From JBEKYD01 sp049509915 (GTDB lineage: Bacteria > Acidobacteriota > Terriglobia > Bryobacterales > Bryobacteraceae): DNA of 28,927 nucleotides. Shown here piece after piece: positions 16,939-23,613 of this stretch. Where the stretch lies: positions 1-28,927 of the forward strand of contig JBEKZL010000059.1 of assembly GCA_049509915.1 (NCBI GenBank), read 5' to 3'. The notes beneath the pieces are model-generated. The model was not told the DNA's origin. It worked only from the letters and a program-made list of their open reading frames with translations, and searched no databases. Position numbers and translations under genes: made by a program. Position 1 is the stretch's first letter. Each line of letters opens with the position of its first letter.

Positions 16939-17309
16939 GCGGCGGATTGGCGGCTATCGGGACGCCGTGGAAACAAGTTGGAGCCTTCCCTGTATCAACG
17001 ACCAGTCTTGCCGTTGCGGTTGGAGGAGAGGTCAATGCGGCGCCGGTCATAGATGAGGCGTACGAAGTCTTCAGATTCCTTCGCCGTTCCGGGGTCGATG
17101 TGGCTCAAAAGCCGATCGAGCGAGAAGGAGGCCGCCTGGACCAGATTAGGCGGATCCTGGACGGGTTGTGAAGGCACGCGGTCTATTCCGACAACCATTT
17201 AGCGCCGATCGCGAACCCTGGATGCGGAACGAAATGAAAGCCGGGCGCGCGGTGCGGCAAGCAGGCCATTTCTCTCGGGCTTTTTTGGGCGCGGCGGCTG
17301 TAAGCGATT
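16939..17309. other. Intergenic debris with a possible antitoxin remnant and a repeat of the carrier gene
   Basis: No intact gene is evident in about 370 bases. A 67-codon minus-strand frame at 16995-17198 contains ASFSLDRLLSHID and SEDFVRLIYDRRRIDLSS, which looks protein-like and could be what is left of a small antitoxin-type gene, but I cannot name the family. At 17221-17250 a 30-base segment repeats bases 16833-16862 of the biotin carrier gene with two mismatches. Confidence 0.4.
17221..17250 (+). repeat. 30-bp direct repeat of the biotinyl-lysine coding region
   Basis: This segment matches 16833-16862, which encodes the residues just after the EAM of the biotinyl motif, in 28 of 30 positions. 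Homology stops sharply on both sides. It is a duplicated scrap of the upstream gene, 388 bp away, and is not part of an intact coding sequence. Confidence 0.7.
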
Positions 17310-17315
17310 TAGAAT
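17310..17315 (+). promoter_or_regulatory. -10 box of the RraA-like gene, leaderless type
   Basis: TAGAAT ends 7 nt before the ATG at 17323. The upstream in-frame ATG at 17314 lies inside this box, so 17323 is the better start. Confidence 0.5.
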
Positions 17316-17322
17316 GGACACC

Positions 17323-18048
17323 ATGCCTGTCTCCGCCGCCGAATTGAAATTGTTGGCGCAATACGATACGCCGACCATCGCCAACGTGATCGAGTTATTC
17401 GAGGTTCGCCCACGCTCGGCGGGCTTCATGGACAAGCGCATTCGCGCCTGCTTCCCGGAAATGCCGCCGATAGTGGGCTACGCCGCCACGGCCACCATGC
17501 GCACCGCTCACGCGCGCGCCGAAGGGGCCGCGTATGCCTCCCTCGATGGGCAGGTGGAGCGATTCGCCGAGCTTCCCGGCCCGGCCATCGTGGTATTTCA
17601 GGACCTGGACGATCCGCCGGTCGGGGCCACCTTCGGCGAAATCATGTGCGCCAGCTACCAGTGTTTCGGCGCGCTCGGCATCGTCACCAGCGGTCCGGCG
17701 CGCGACCTCGACCAGGTGCGGCGGCTGGGCTTTGCGGCCTTCAGCGACGGCGTCGTATCGTCGCACAGCTTCAGCCACATCACCTCCATCCACCAGACCG
17801 TGCGAGTGGGAGGGATGGAAGTTCGCGCCGGCGATCTGCTGCACGCCGACGCCAACGGCGTCTGCGGCATTCCCCATGCCATCGCCCGCGAAGTCGCCCA
17901 CGCCGCCGCCGAGTACGTAGCCGCCGAAGCGGTCGTGATCGACTTCGCCAAATCGGGCCGACGCGACGTGAAGGCCTACGCCGAAGCCAGAACCGAAACC
18001 TTCCGCCGGATCGGCGAGCTGGGTAAACGCCTGAAGCGTAGCGAGTGA
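17323..18048 (+). CDS. RraA-like / HMG-aldolase family protein
   Basis: The 241-residue protein (from ATG 17323) belongs to the RraA / 4-hydroxy-4-methyl-2-oxoglutarate aldolase fold (PF03737-like). Seen: GATFGEIM (Gly-Glu 105-106), GIVTSGPARD (Arg127, Asp128, the substrate/metal pair) and GDLLHADANG (Asp171, His174, Asp176). Members include divalent-metal aldolases or oxaloacetate decarboxylases and the RNase E regulator RraA, which lacks activity. Having the GE and RD residues, this one is likely catalytic. The length, 241, is longer than RraA (about 160) and fits the aldolase-like branch. It ends 22 nt from the convergent blaR-like gene. Confidence 0.85.
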   Translation: MPVSAAELKLLAQYDTPTIANVIELFEVRPRSAGFMDKRIRACFPEMPPIVGYAATATMRTAHARAEGAAYASLDGQVERFAELPGPAIVVFQDLDDPPVGATFGEIMCASYQCFGALGIVTSGPARDLDQVRRLGFAAFSDGVVSSHSFSHITSIHQTVRVGGMEVRAGDLLHADANGVCGIPHAIAREVAHAAAEYVAAEAVVIDFAKSGRRDVKAYAEARTETFRRIGELGKRLKRSE

Positions 18049-18061
18049 CGGCTATCGCCGT
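18048..18061. terminator. Short hairpin between convergent genes
   Basis: ACGGC-TATC-GCCGT forms a perfect 5-bp stem in the 22-nt gap between two convergent genes. It is short and lacks a T run, so a bidirectional terminator role is only a guess. Confidence 0.2.
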
Positions 18062-18070
18062 TGCGCGCCG

Positions 18071-19900
18071 CTAATACGACAAGGTGAAGTTGACGTCGAT
18101 GGAGGTCACCACCGTAACCGGATTTCCATTCAGCAAGGTGGGCCGATAGACCCAGTCCTTCACTGCGTCCAGGGCAGACTGCACCAGCAGGGGATGGCCG
18201 CTGACCACTCGCAGGTCCTCGACTTTCCCGTCGAGGCCGATGGTAGCCTCCAGCTTGACCGAGCCCTGAATTCTCTGTTCTTTCGCCGCCGGCGGATAGA
18301 CCGGGCGAACCTGCGTGATCAGGTTGGTCGCCTGGACGTTGCCGCCCACGCGAATCTTGGCGGGGCCGGTGGCGACAGTCTCGCCGCCGGCGGCTTCGGA
18401 CACCGCGATATTCAACTGCGCATTTCCGGACTGGGTCGGCAACAGCGTGGCCGTCAGATGCCTGTCGAATTCGTGTACCGTGGCGAAGATCTTCGGAGCC
18501 GTTTCGGTGAAGTCGTCGCCGGCCTTTACCGGCAGGCGGGCCAGCAGTTCCGCCCTGGCTTCCTCCGACAGGCCGGAGATCTGAATGGATTCGATGACGT
18601 GGGAGCCGGACGCCGGGGCAATCGCCTCGCGCAGGCCGGGTCCGACCCTGAACACACGGGCGGGCCGAAACGCGGCTGACGGCCCGGTTTGCGCCGCTGG
18701 CAGCCCAAAGGTGACGCCGAACTGTCGTTTGGAGTTGGCCGAGACGCTGGTGAAGTGCCAGCTCAGTACGGCTTCGAGCACGGTGCGGCGCAGCTCGTCC
18801 GGGCCGCTCAGGATGTTGGCGTCGGAGACTTCGCCGTTGGCATCGATGGTGGCCTGGACGACCACGGTGCCCTCGATGCCCTTTGCCTGAACGTCGATAG
18901 GATAGGCAACGCCGCCGCGGTGGAGCAGCTCCGCGCCTCCCGTATCGACCGTGACGCCGGGCGCGTCGGACACGGTTTGTGGCGCGGCGGCCAATGGAAT
19001 GGCGCCGGAAACGACCCAGCAGGCTGCGGCCATGGTTACGAGTCCGGCCGCCAGCAGGCCGGCCGTGAGCGGTTTCGACATATTCACCTCCTTGAGAATC
19101 CCCATTACCCTTTGCTTAAGATGGCGCTTACGCAGGAACAGCGGCGCCGGCGCCAGATCGAGTTCGGGCCGAGCGCCCGCCATGGCCAGCAACGCGTCGA
19201 TATAAGGATCGCGCGAGCGCGTCATGGCAAGCACTTCGTGGTCCACGGCCTGTTCCCGCGCCAGTTGAATCTCCGCCAGCACCCACCAGATGGCGGGGTG
19301 GAACCAGAACCCGGCGCGGACAATTTCTTCGGCGATCACAAAGAGCCAGTCGCCGCGGCGCACGTGGACGATCTCGTGGCAAAGGATCGCGTCTTGCATC
19401 TCGGCGGCCAATTCCGGAAAGCGCGCCGGCAATAAAACCACGGGCTTCCGCCAGCCGAAAGTGACCGGCCCGGCTACGTCCCGGGAGACGCGCAATTCGG
19501 CCTCGGTGGACCAGGCGCAACCCGGCTCCAGCGGCGCAGCGGCGCGGCGGTAACGGCGCAGCCTGCCCAAGCCTGCCGCGAGCCACGCCAGGCGCCCGGC
19601 CGCGCCCAGGGCGATCGCCGCCAGTGCCAGTTCCCTCCACGGAATGGGCCGCGCCACCGACACGGCCGTGCTGACGCGGGTAATCGCCGTGGTTAGCTGA
19701 ACGCTACCGCCCATGGCCTGGGGCTGCCAGGCGCGCACGAGGGGCAGCAGCGCGCACGCCCCCAGCAGCGCGTACCAGTAGGCCAGGCGCGCACCGGGCG
19801 CGCGCAGGCCAAGCAGCGTGAGCACGGCCGCGGCCACCCCCACCAGCAGCGCGATCTGCAAGCTGTAGGCGCAGAAGTTGTCCCAAATAAGCGAATTCAT
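18071..19900 (-). CDS. BlaR1-like M56 membrane metalloprotease with TonB-type domains
   Basis: The 609-residue protein starts with membrane helices (about 12-31, 40-55 and 88-110), then the cytoplasmic M56 zinc protease with HEIVH (175-179) and REQAVDHEVL (about 215-224), a fourth helix near 275-298 and a periplasmic part. In place of a beta-lactam sensor, the periplasmic part has two TonB C-terminal-like domains: one near 320-400 (GIEGTVVVQATIDANGEV) and one at 525-609 (VYPPAAKEQRIQGSVKLEA), separated by a region with IQISGLSEEARAELLARLP. Known model: M56 protease cleaves the partner BlaI-type repressor on signal. The signal is unknown; TonB-type domains could bind a periplasmic or outer-membrane partner. 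Start overlaps the blaI stop by 4 nt. Confidence 0.88.
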   Translation of the reverse strand: MNSLIWDNFCAYSLQIALLVGVAAAVLTLLGLRAPGARLAYWYALLGACALLPLVRAWQPQAMGGSVQLTTAITRVSTAVSVARPIPWRELALAAIALGAAGRLAWLAAGLGRLRRYRRAAAPLEPGCAWSTEAELRVSRDVAGPVTFGWRKPVVLLPARFPELAAEMQDAILCHEIVHVRRGDWLFVIAEEIVRAGFWFHPAIWWVLAEIQLAREQAVDHEVLAMTRSRDPYIDALLAMAGARPELDLAPAPLFLRKRHLKQRVMGILKEVNMSKPLTAGLLAAGLVTMAAACWVVSGAIPLAAAPQTVSDAPGVTVDTGGAELLHRGGVAYPIDVQAKGIEGTVVVQATIDANGEVSDANILSGPDELRRTVLEAVLSWHFTSVSANSKRQFGVTFGLPAAQTGPSAAFRPARVFRVGPGLREAIAPASGSHVIESIQISGLSEEARAELLARLPVKAGDDFTETAPKIFATVHEFDRHLTATLLPTQSGNAQLNIAVSEAAGGETVATGPAKIRVGGNVQATNLITQVRPVYPPAAKEQRIQGSVKLEATIGLDGKVEDLRVVSGHPLLVQSALDAVKDWVYRPTLLNGNPVTVVTSIDVNFTLSY

Positions 19901-20268
19901 GGCTTCCTCCTGAGCCGGGCGATCTCCTCCAGGTCGGCGGCCGAAAGATCGTGCTCCTCCACCAGGTGCACCAACAGAGGCTCGGCAGACCCGTTGAATA
20001 CGCGATCGACAAAATCCCGCACCATGGCGCCGATCACCTGGCCCTCCGGCCGTGCGGGGCGATATATATAGGCGCGCTCGGCCTGGGTCTTCTTGAGGTA
20101 CTTCTTATGTTCCAGGATGTTCATCATGGTCATCACGGTGGTATACGCCACTTTGCGGCGCTCCAGCAGGGTTTCGTAGACATCGCGGACGGTGACGCGG
20201 TCGCGGGCCCAGACGATCTTCATGATTTCCAGTTCCTGGCCGGTGAGGGTGGTGCTGCGGGGACGCAT
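19897..20268 (-). CDS. blaI: BlaI/MecI-family transcriptional repressor
   Basis: This 123-residue protein (PF03965-like) has the winged-helix signature: LTGQELEIMKIVWARDRVTVRDVYETLLERR, then VAYTTVMTMMNILEHKKYLKK, and a C-terminal dimerisation part with MVRDFVDRVFNGSAEPLLVHLVEE. It probably represses its own operon and other targets until the M56 protease, whose gene overlaps it by 4 nt, cleaves it. Inverted repeats sit on its promoter. Nothing nearby is a beta-lactamase, so its targets are elsewhere and may have nothing to do with antibiotics; BlaI/BlaR-like pairs are numerous in Acidobacteria. Confidence 0.92.
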   Translation of the reverse strand: MRPRSTTLTGQELEIMKIVWARDRVTVRDVYETLLERRKVAYTTVMTMMNILEHKKYLKKTQAERAYIYRPARPEGQVIGAMVRDFVDRVFNGSAEPLLVHLVEEHDLSAADLEEIARLRRKP

Positions 20269-20303
20269 ACTAAATAATTAGTACTAAAAGATCAGGATGT
20301 CAA
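20268..20303 (-). promoter_or_regulatory. Promoter and likely operator of blaI
   Basis: On the minus strand TTGACA (20303-20298) is followed after 17 nt by a poor -10 position (20280-20275), 6 nt before the ATG at 20268. Two overlapping inverted repeats cover this site: TACTAAATAATTAGTA (20268-20283, arms TACTAA/TTAGTA) and the palindrome TTAGTACTAA (20278-20287). Such repeats at the promoter suit an autoregulating BlaI dimer, whose known operators are dyads with TAC/GTA arms. Confidence 0.6.
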
Positions 20304-20312
20304 GCGGTTTTC

Positions 20313-20395
20313 GGGACAGACGATCGCCTTTGTCGTCTGTCAGTGACCGTCTGCCACGCAAACGCGACAGGCGACAAGAAACGATCGCCTGTCCC
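20313..20395. repeat. REP-like double hairpin
   Basis: Two hairpins lie side by side: GACAGACGA/TCGTCTGTC (20315-20341, 9-bp stem) and GACAGGCGA/TCGCCTGTC (20366-20393, 9-bp stem). The outer ends also pair with each other (20313-20326 with 20382-20395, one mismatch in 14). Two related palindromes in opposite orientation are typical of REP or BIME-type intergenic elements. It lies between the divergent blaI and hypA genes. Confidence 0.55.
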
Positions 20396-20424
20396 ACGTA
20401 CTAACATAGGTGCTGGACCGCCCG

Positions 20425-20838
20425 ATGCACGAGCTTTCGATCGCTTACTCCGTGGTTTCGTCGGCGGCCGAGGCACTGGCCGGGCAAAAGGTGGCGAAGG
20501 TCGATTCCGTGCTGCTGCGGGTGGGCGCGCTCAGCGGCATCATGGAAGATTCGCTCCAGTTTTGCTGGGGCCTGGCAACCGAGGGAACTGTGCTGGCCGG
20601 CGCCTGCCTCGTCATCGAGCGCGTTCCGGTTACCATTCGCTGCCGGCCTTGCGGCCAGGACGTGGCGCTCGATAGCGTGCAGAGCTTTCGGTGCCCGCGC
20701 TGCGGCACGCCTGGCATCGAAGTGGTGAAAGGACGGGAGCTCGAGATAGTATCCTTGGAGATAGAGGAAGACGGTGACGACGCGCATAGTGGAGTTGCGC
20801 CAGGGGATTCTGAAAAAGAACGACCTGCTGGCGGCTGA
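20425..20838 (+). CDS. hypA: HypA nickel metallochaperone
   Basis: The 137-residue protein begins MHELSIAYSVV; the N-terminal Met-His-Glu is the nickel-binding end of HypA. The zinc site is formed by CRPC (Cys73, Cys76) and CPRC (Cys90, Cys93). HypA delivers nickel, with HypB, to [NiFe]-hydrogenase large subunits. The conserved part ends near residue 115 (LEIVSLEIEE); the last ~20 residues (GDDAHSGVAPGDSEKERPAGG) are read from the start of the hypB gene, giving a 65-bp overlap. No hydrogenase genes lie nearby. Confidence 0.9.
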   Translation: MHELSIAYSVVSSAAEALAGQKVAKVDSVLLRVGALSGIMEDSLQFCWGLATEGTVLAGACLVIERVPVTIRCRPCGQDVALDSVQSFRCPRCGTPGIEVVKGRELEIVSLEIEEDGDDAHSGVAPGDSEKERPAGG

Positions 20839-21439
20839 TCTGCGGGCGCGGTTCGGCGCCGCCGGGCTTCTGGCTGTGAACCTGGTATCGAGCCCCGGAG
20901 CCGGAAAGACGGCGCTTTTGGAGCGCACCTTGCGCGAACTGCGCCTAAAAGGCCAGCGTGTGGCGGCTCTGGTCGGCGACCTCGAAACCGATAACGACGC
21001 GCGCCGCCTGGCGATGTCCGGCGCGCCCGTGCGGCAGATCCAGACCCACGGCTGCTGTCATCTTGAAGCGGAAATGATTGGCCGGCACCTGGAGGGTTGG
21101 GATCTCGCCCATCTCGATTACCTGTTCATCGAGAACGTCGGCAACCTGGTCTGCCCGGCCGGTTACGACCTGGGTGAGGCGTTGCGCGTGGCCATCGTTT
21201 CGGTCACCGAGGGCGAAGACAAGCCGCTCAAATATCCCACCATGTTCCATTCGGCCGACGTGGTGGCGATCTCGAAAATCGACTTGGCTGCGGCCTGCGA
21301 ATTCGACCGCGATACTGCCCTGCGCAACATTCGCGAAATCCGCCCCGGGGTGGAGATTCTGGAAACCTCGAGCAAATCCGGGGCCGGCTTCCCGGAATGG
21401 TTCGAGCTGCTGGCGCGAAGACGGAAGGCGGCGAACTGA
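20774..21439 (+). CDS. hypB: HypB GTPase, hydrogenase/urease nickel insertion
   Basis: The 221-residue protein starts at GTG inside hypA. It has the P-loop SSPGAGKT (39-46), GDLETDNDARR (68-78), the metal site GCCH (Cys94, Cys95, His96), FIENVGNLVCPAGYD (118-132), SVTEGEDKPLKYP (143-155) and the guanine-specificity-like KIDL (168-171). No N-terminal His-rich nickel store is present, as in short HypB forms. It hydrolyses GTP to release nickel into the target enzyme with HypA. Part of this gene is repeated in decayed form at 21987-22145. Confidence 0.93.
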   Translation: MTTRIVELRQGILKKNDLLAADLRARFGAAGLLAVNLVSSPGAGKTALLERTLRELRLKGQRVAALVGDLETDNDARRLAMSGAPVRQIQTHGCCHLEAEMIGRHLEGWDLAHLDYLFIENVGNLVCPAGYDLGEALRVAIVSVTEGEDKPLKYPTMFHSADVVAISKIDLAAACEFDRDTALRNIREIRPGVEILETSSKSGAGFPEWFELLARRRKAAN

Positions 21440-21490
21440 GGCCTAAGCCAGCCAAGCCCAGACCGTCGCCTTATCTCCCTCGGAATCCGG

Positions 21491-21496
21491 CATAAT
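21491..21496 (+). promoter_or_regulatory. -10 box of hicB
   Basis: CATAAT ends 6 nt before the ATG at 21503, the same arrangement as the other leaderless-type starts in this window. Confidence 0.4.
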
Positions 21497-21502
21497 GAAC
21501 GT

Positions 21503-21709
21503 ATGCGACAGGTTCTCATCTATCGCGGGGAAGATGGCTTCTGGATCGCCGAGTGCCCCAGCCTTCCGGGCTGCGTCACCCAAGGCGAAACCGAGGATGC
21601 CGCGCTGGCCAACATCAAAGAAGCCGTTCAGGCGTACGTGGGAGCGCTGGAAGTCGACAACTTGCCGGTCCCTCAGGAACACTTCGACGCTCGCCTCACT
21701 ACCGTGTGA
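21503..21709 (+). CDS. hicB: HicB-type antitoxin
   Basis: The 68-residue protein has the HicB/UPF0150 pattern: MRQVLIYRGEDGFWIAECPS, LPGCVTQGETEDAALANIKEAV and a short tail ending VPQEHF. It is the short form, with the partial RNase H-like fold and no C-terminal DNA-binding domain. It would bind and neutralise the HicA toxin encoded just after it (start overlapping its stop as GTGA). Because hicA is frameshifted, the antitoxin may now be an orphan. Confidence 0.85.
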   Translation: MRQVLIYRGEDGFWIAECPSLPGCVTQGETEDAALANIKEAVQAYVGALEVDNLPVPQEHFDARLTTV

Positions 21710-21928
21710 CGCACCTCCCCGTTATCTCCGGAAGGGACTGTGTCCGAGCCCTGGGGCAACGCTGGCTTCCAAGTTATCCGCCAAGTGGGAAGCCACATTG
21801 TGTTGCGCCGCGAGGACCCATTCTGCCAGGTCGTTGTGCCGGACCACCGGACCCTGGATCGCGGCACCCTGCGCTCCATTCTTCGTTCGGCGGGTCTGGC
21901 TCCAGACCAGTTCCGCGAGCTCCTGTAG
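21706..21928 (+). pseudogene. hicA: HicA-type mRNA interferase, frameshifted
   Basis: A GTG at 21706, overlapping the hicB stop, opens with HLPVISGRDCVRALG, the usual HicA N-terminus. Near 21754-21758 the reading must shift by one base to continue as NAGFQVIRQVGSHIVLRR, then VVVPDHRTLDRGTLRSILR, which holds the catalytic-type His (GSHIVLR) and the HicA C-terminus. The break sits at a run of four G; three G would restore one frame. A GTG at 21740 could start a short product without the N-terminal strand, but this is less likely. A sequencing error or programmed shift cannot be excluded. Confidence 0.8.
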
Positions 21929-21962
21929 CCCGGTTCAACCGCGTCTGACACAATCGATACAC

Positions 21963-21979
21963 TGGGGACACTGTCCCCA
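21963..21979. repeat. Perfect palindrome beside the hypB fragment
   Basis: TGGGGACA-C-TGTCCCCA is a perfect inverted repeat with one central base. It sits between the hicA remnant and the decayed hypB copy and may be a REP-type element; a related TGTCCCC is seen near 27950. Confidence 0.55.
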
Positions 21980-21986
21980 CGCGCCC

Positions 21987-22145
21987 TCGAGAACGTCGGC
22001 AGCCTGGTCTGCCCGGCCGGTTACGCTCTGGGCGCTGCGCGTGGCCATCGTTTCGGTCACCGAGGGCGAGGACAAGCCGCTCAAATATCCCGCCATGTTC
22101 CAATCGACGTCGTGGCGATCTCGAAAATCGACCCGGCCGCGGGGC
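21987..22145 (+). pseudogene. Decayed partial copy of hypB
   Basis: This segment repeats the hypB bases 21129-21297 (from the IENVGNLVCPAG region to the KID region). Long blocks match almost exactly, for example the part encoding VAIVSVTEGEDKPLKYP, but small deletions (4 bases near 22034 and a few near 22105) break the frame. It has no start and no rest of the gene. It lies on the far side of hicBA from hypB. Confidence 0.85.
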
Positions 22146-22306
22146 GTGTAAAGCCGAACCCCGCCGCAAGGTTCTTCACCCTTTTCCCGGAGGAGCGTTG
22201 TGCATGCCACTCCGCAAGTTGGGCCGGAAAACGCCAGTCTGATTGATCCCCGGCCAGAGAATGCGACGGCAACTCCTGGCGGACTTCCAGGTGCCAAAAT
22301 CCAGCG

Positions 22307-22480
22307 ATGCAGAAAACTTGCCCAAAATGCGCTGCGGACGGGCGCACGAAGATGACCCGCTGGCATGTGGTTTGTGAAACCGAAAGCTGTACCTGGAATG
22401 CGAGCGCAAAACTGAGTGCGGATGGCGAATCCAGATTGCCGTGGTGCCCGAACAGGACCCCGCCGCGCCGTTGCCGATGA
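22307..22480 (+). CDS. Tiny Cys-rich, possible zinc-ribbon protein
   Basis: A 57-codon ATG frame encodes MQKTCPKCAADGRTKMTRW, then VVCETESCTWNASAK, and ends LPWCPNRTPPRRCR. CPKC (Cys5, Cys8) and Cys23/Cys28 resemble a zinc-ribbon knuckle pair, with more Cys at 47 and 56. No clear Shine-Dalgarno precedes it, and its codon use is not strongly biased. It ends 9 nt before the next gene. A real small gene or chance; I cannot name a family. Confidence 0.35.
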   Translation: MQKTCPKCAADGRTKMTRWHVVCETESCTWNASAKLSADGESRLPWCPNRTPPRRCR

Positions 22481-22489
22481 TCTGATGAC

Positions 22490-23101
22490 ATGCCGCCCCC
22501 GTCGCCATTGAAGCGAAATCAAATCACGTCGGTTGGCCGCCTGCTCACCGTTATCGTGGTCTTGCTCGGTTCTAGCTCGTTGGCTCAGAGTCTTTCCGAC
22601 CCTGAGATCCAGGCGGCGATCAAGAGGGGCCAGTCCACTCCGAATAAAGTCTTGTGGCAAGAACTAAGGAAAAAGGAAAGTCGCATCTTTCGTGGTAAAT
22701 TTGGCAATCCATACGAGCTATGGGTTGCACTCTTGACGGACGCCGACCGAATCGCAATCGAAGCTGCCTACGCACAACACGAGTTGCGAGAATTCTCGAT
22801 TGAGGATGGGAGAAAGCTGCTAGGCAGGACACAAGTACTGCTTGAGGCGAAACAAGCTGGGTACTATTGGACCAAACAAGGTGGAGTCCACGTCGTCCTG
22901 AAAGTCGGCGGCACGATCATCCAGCCGTTGGAGAAGGAGAATGTTGTGCCCGTACCAACTAGCTGGTTAGCTGGCTTGCTTGACGTATCAGCCTTGACGT
23001 GGTTCACTTTTCCGGAAATCCCGAAGGGCGTTCAGAGCGTCACAGTGACGGTGATTCCCGGCTCTGGAACGACCAAAGAGAAAGAAATCACGATCCGGTA
23101 G
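22490..23101 (+). CDS. Secreted hypothetical protein, AT-richer than neighbours
   Basis: The 203-residue product has a basic N-terminus and hydrophobic core (LLTVIVVLLGSSSLAQ, residues 18-33) forming a signal peptide, with cleavage likely after LAQ. The mature part has an alpha-rich start (SDPEIQAAIKRGQ, KVLWQELRKKESRIFRGKFGNPYELWVALLTDADRIA), then VHVVLKVGGTIIQPLEKENVV and a beta-rich end, SVTVTVIPGSGTTKEKEITI, which resembles a C-terminal Ig-like strand pair. I do not recognise the family. The gene is clearly less GC-rich than those around it, a sign of transfer, and it lies in the patchwork region between the hypB copy and the nuclease-like gene. Confidence 0.75.
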   Translation: MPPPSPLKRNQITSVGRLLTVIVVLLGSSSLAQSLSDPEIQAAIKRGQSTPNKVLWQELRKKESRIFRGKFGNPYELWVALLTDADRIAIEAAYAQHELREFSIEDGRKLLGRTQVLLEAKQAGYYWTKQGGVHVVLKVGGTIIQPLEKENVVPVPTSWLAGLLDVSALTWFTFPEIPKGVQSVTVTVIPGSGTTKEKEITIR

Positions 23102-23229
23102 CATTGCGTTCGCACACGAGCGTTGCCTCGTACAGGTCCGCTGCCGCCGCCGTGAGCCGTGATGACCGCCAGCGGGAAGCCGGAAACTGACCCTTTGGCC
23201 TACGTCTTCCTGATTGCACCGTTGAGCCG

Positions 23230-23613
23230 TCAATTAGCGGAGCAATACACGATTTGGGTATCAGGAGTCAGGAGGCCATCCATATCCCGGGCACACAAAT
23301 CGAAGAGTGGCCGGTCGGTCAAAACCAGCAGCTTTTCCTTGGCGTTCGCTCTTGACAACATGTAAAGGTCCAGCATGAGTGCTTGCTTGATTGCGCTCTC
23401 ATAGCGACCCTTTGGCTTGCCCGGAGTGGCCTTGAGTTCGTTCGTCTTGACTTCGATCACGAATTGGCTGTCGGGCGAAACGCCATCGAACTCGTGCCGC
23501 CTTTCGGTACCATCCGATCTCCCGCCCACAGCAAGTTCCCGCTTTGTCAGTTGGATTCCGAATTGCTTTCCAATCCGTTGTCGGACCCTATCTTCATCAC
23601 CAAGTCGGTCCAT
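23230..23613 (-). CDS. Small hypothetical protein with possible PD-(D/E)XK nuclease core
   Basis: The 127-residue protein starts at ATG 23613 with AAGGGGA about 7 nt upstream. Its centre, HEFDGVSPDSQFVIEVKTNE, has the spacing of a PD-(D/E)XK core: Asp in FDGVSPD, then Glu-Val-Lys (EVK), followed by a helix (YESAIKQALMLDLYML). The C-terminus has LLVLTDRPLFDLCARD. This suggests a restriction-type or repair nuclease fold; no partner methylase is present and the protein is short for a restriction enzyme. The composition is AT-richer than the chromosome around it. Its start codon follows directly on the stop of the broken sigma-factor gene. Confidence 0.65.
   Translation of the reverse strand: MDRLGDEDRVRQRIGKQFGIQLTKRELAVGGRSDGTERRHEFDGVSPDSQFVIEVKTNELKATPGKPKGRYESAIKQALMLDLYMLSRANAKEKLLVLTDRPLFDLCARDMDGLLTPDTQIVYCSAN

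Noticed and set aside
21740..21928. Stand-alone 62-codon gene from GTG 21740
   Set aside because: It lacks the HicA N-terminus, which is present in another frame directly upstream; treated as a frameshifted hicA.
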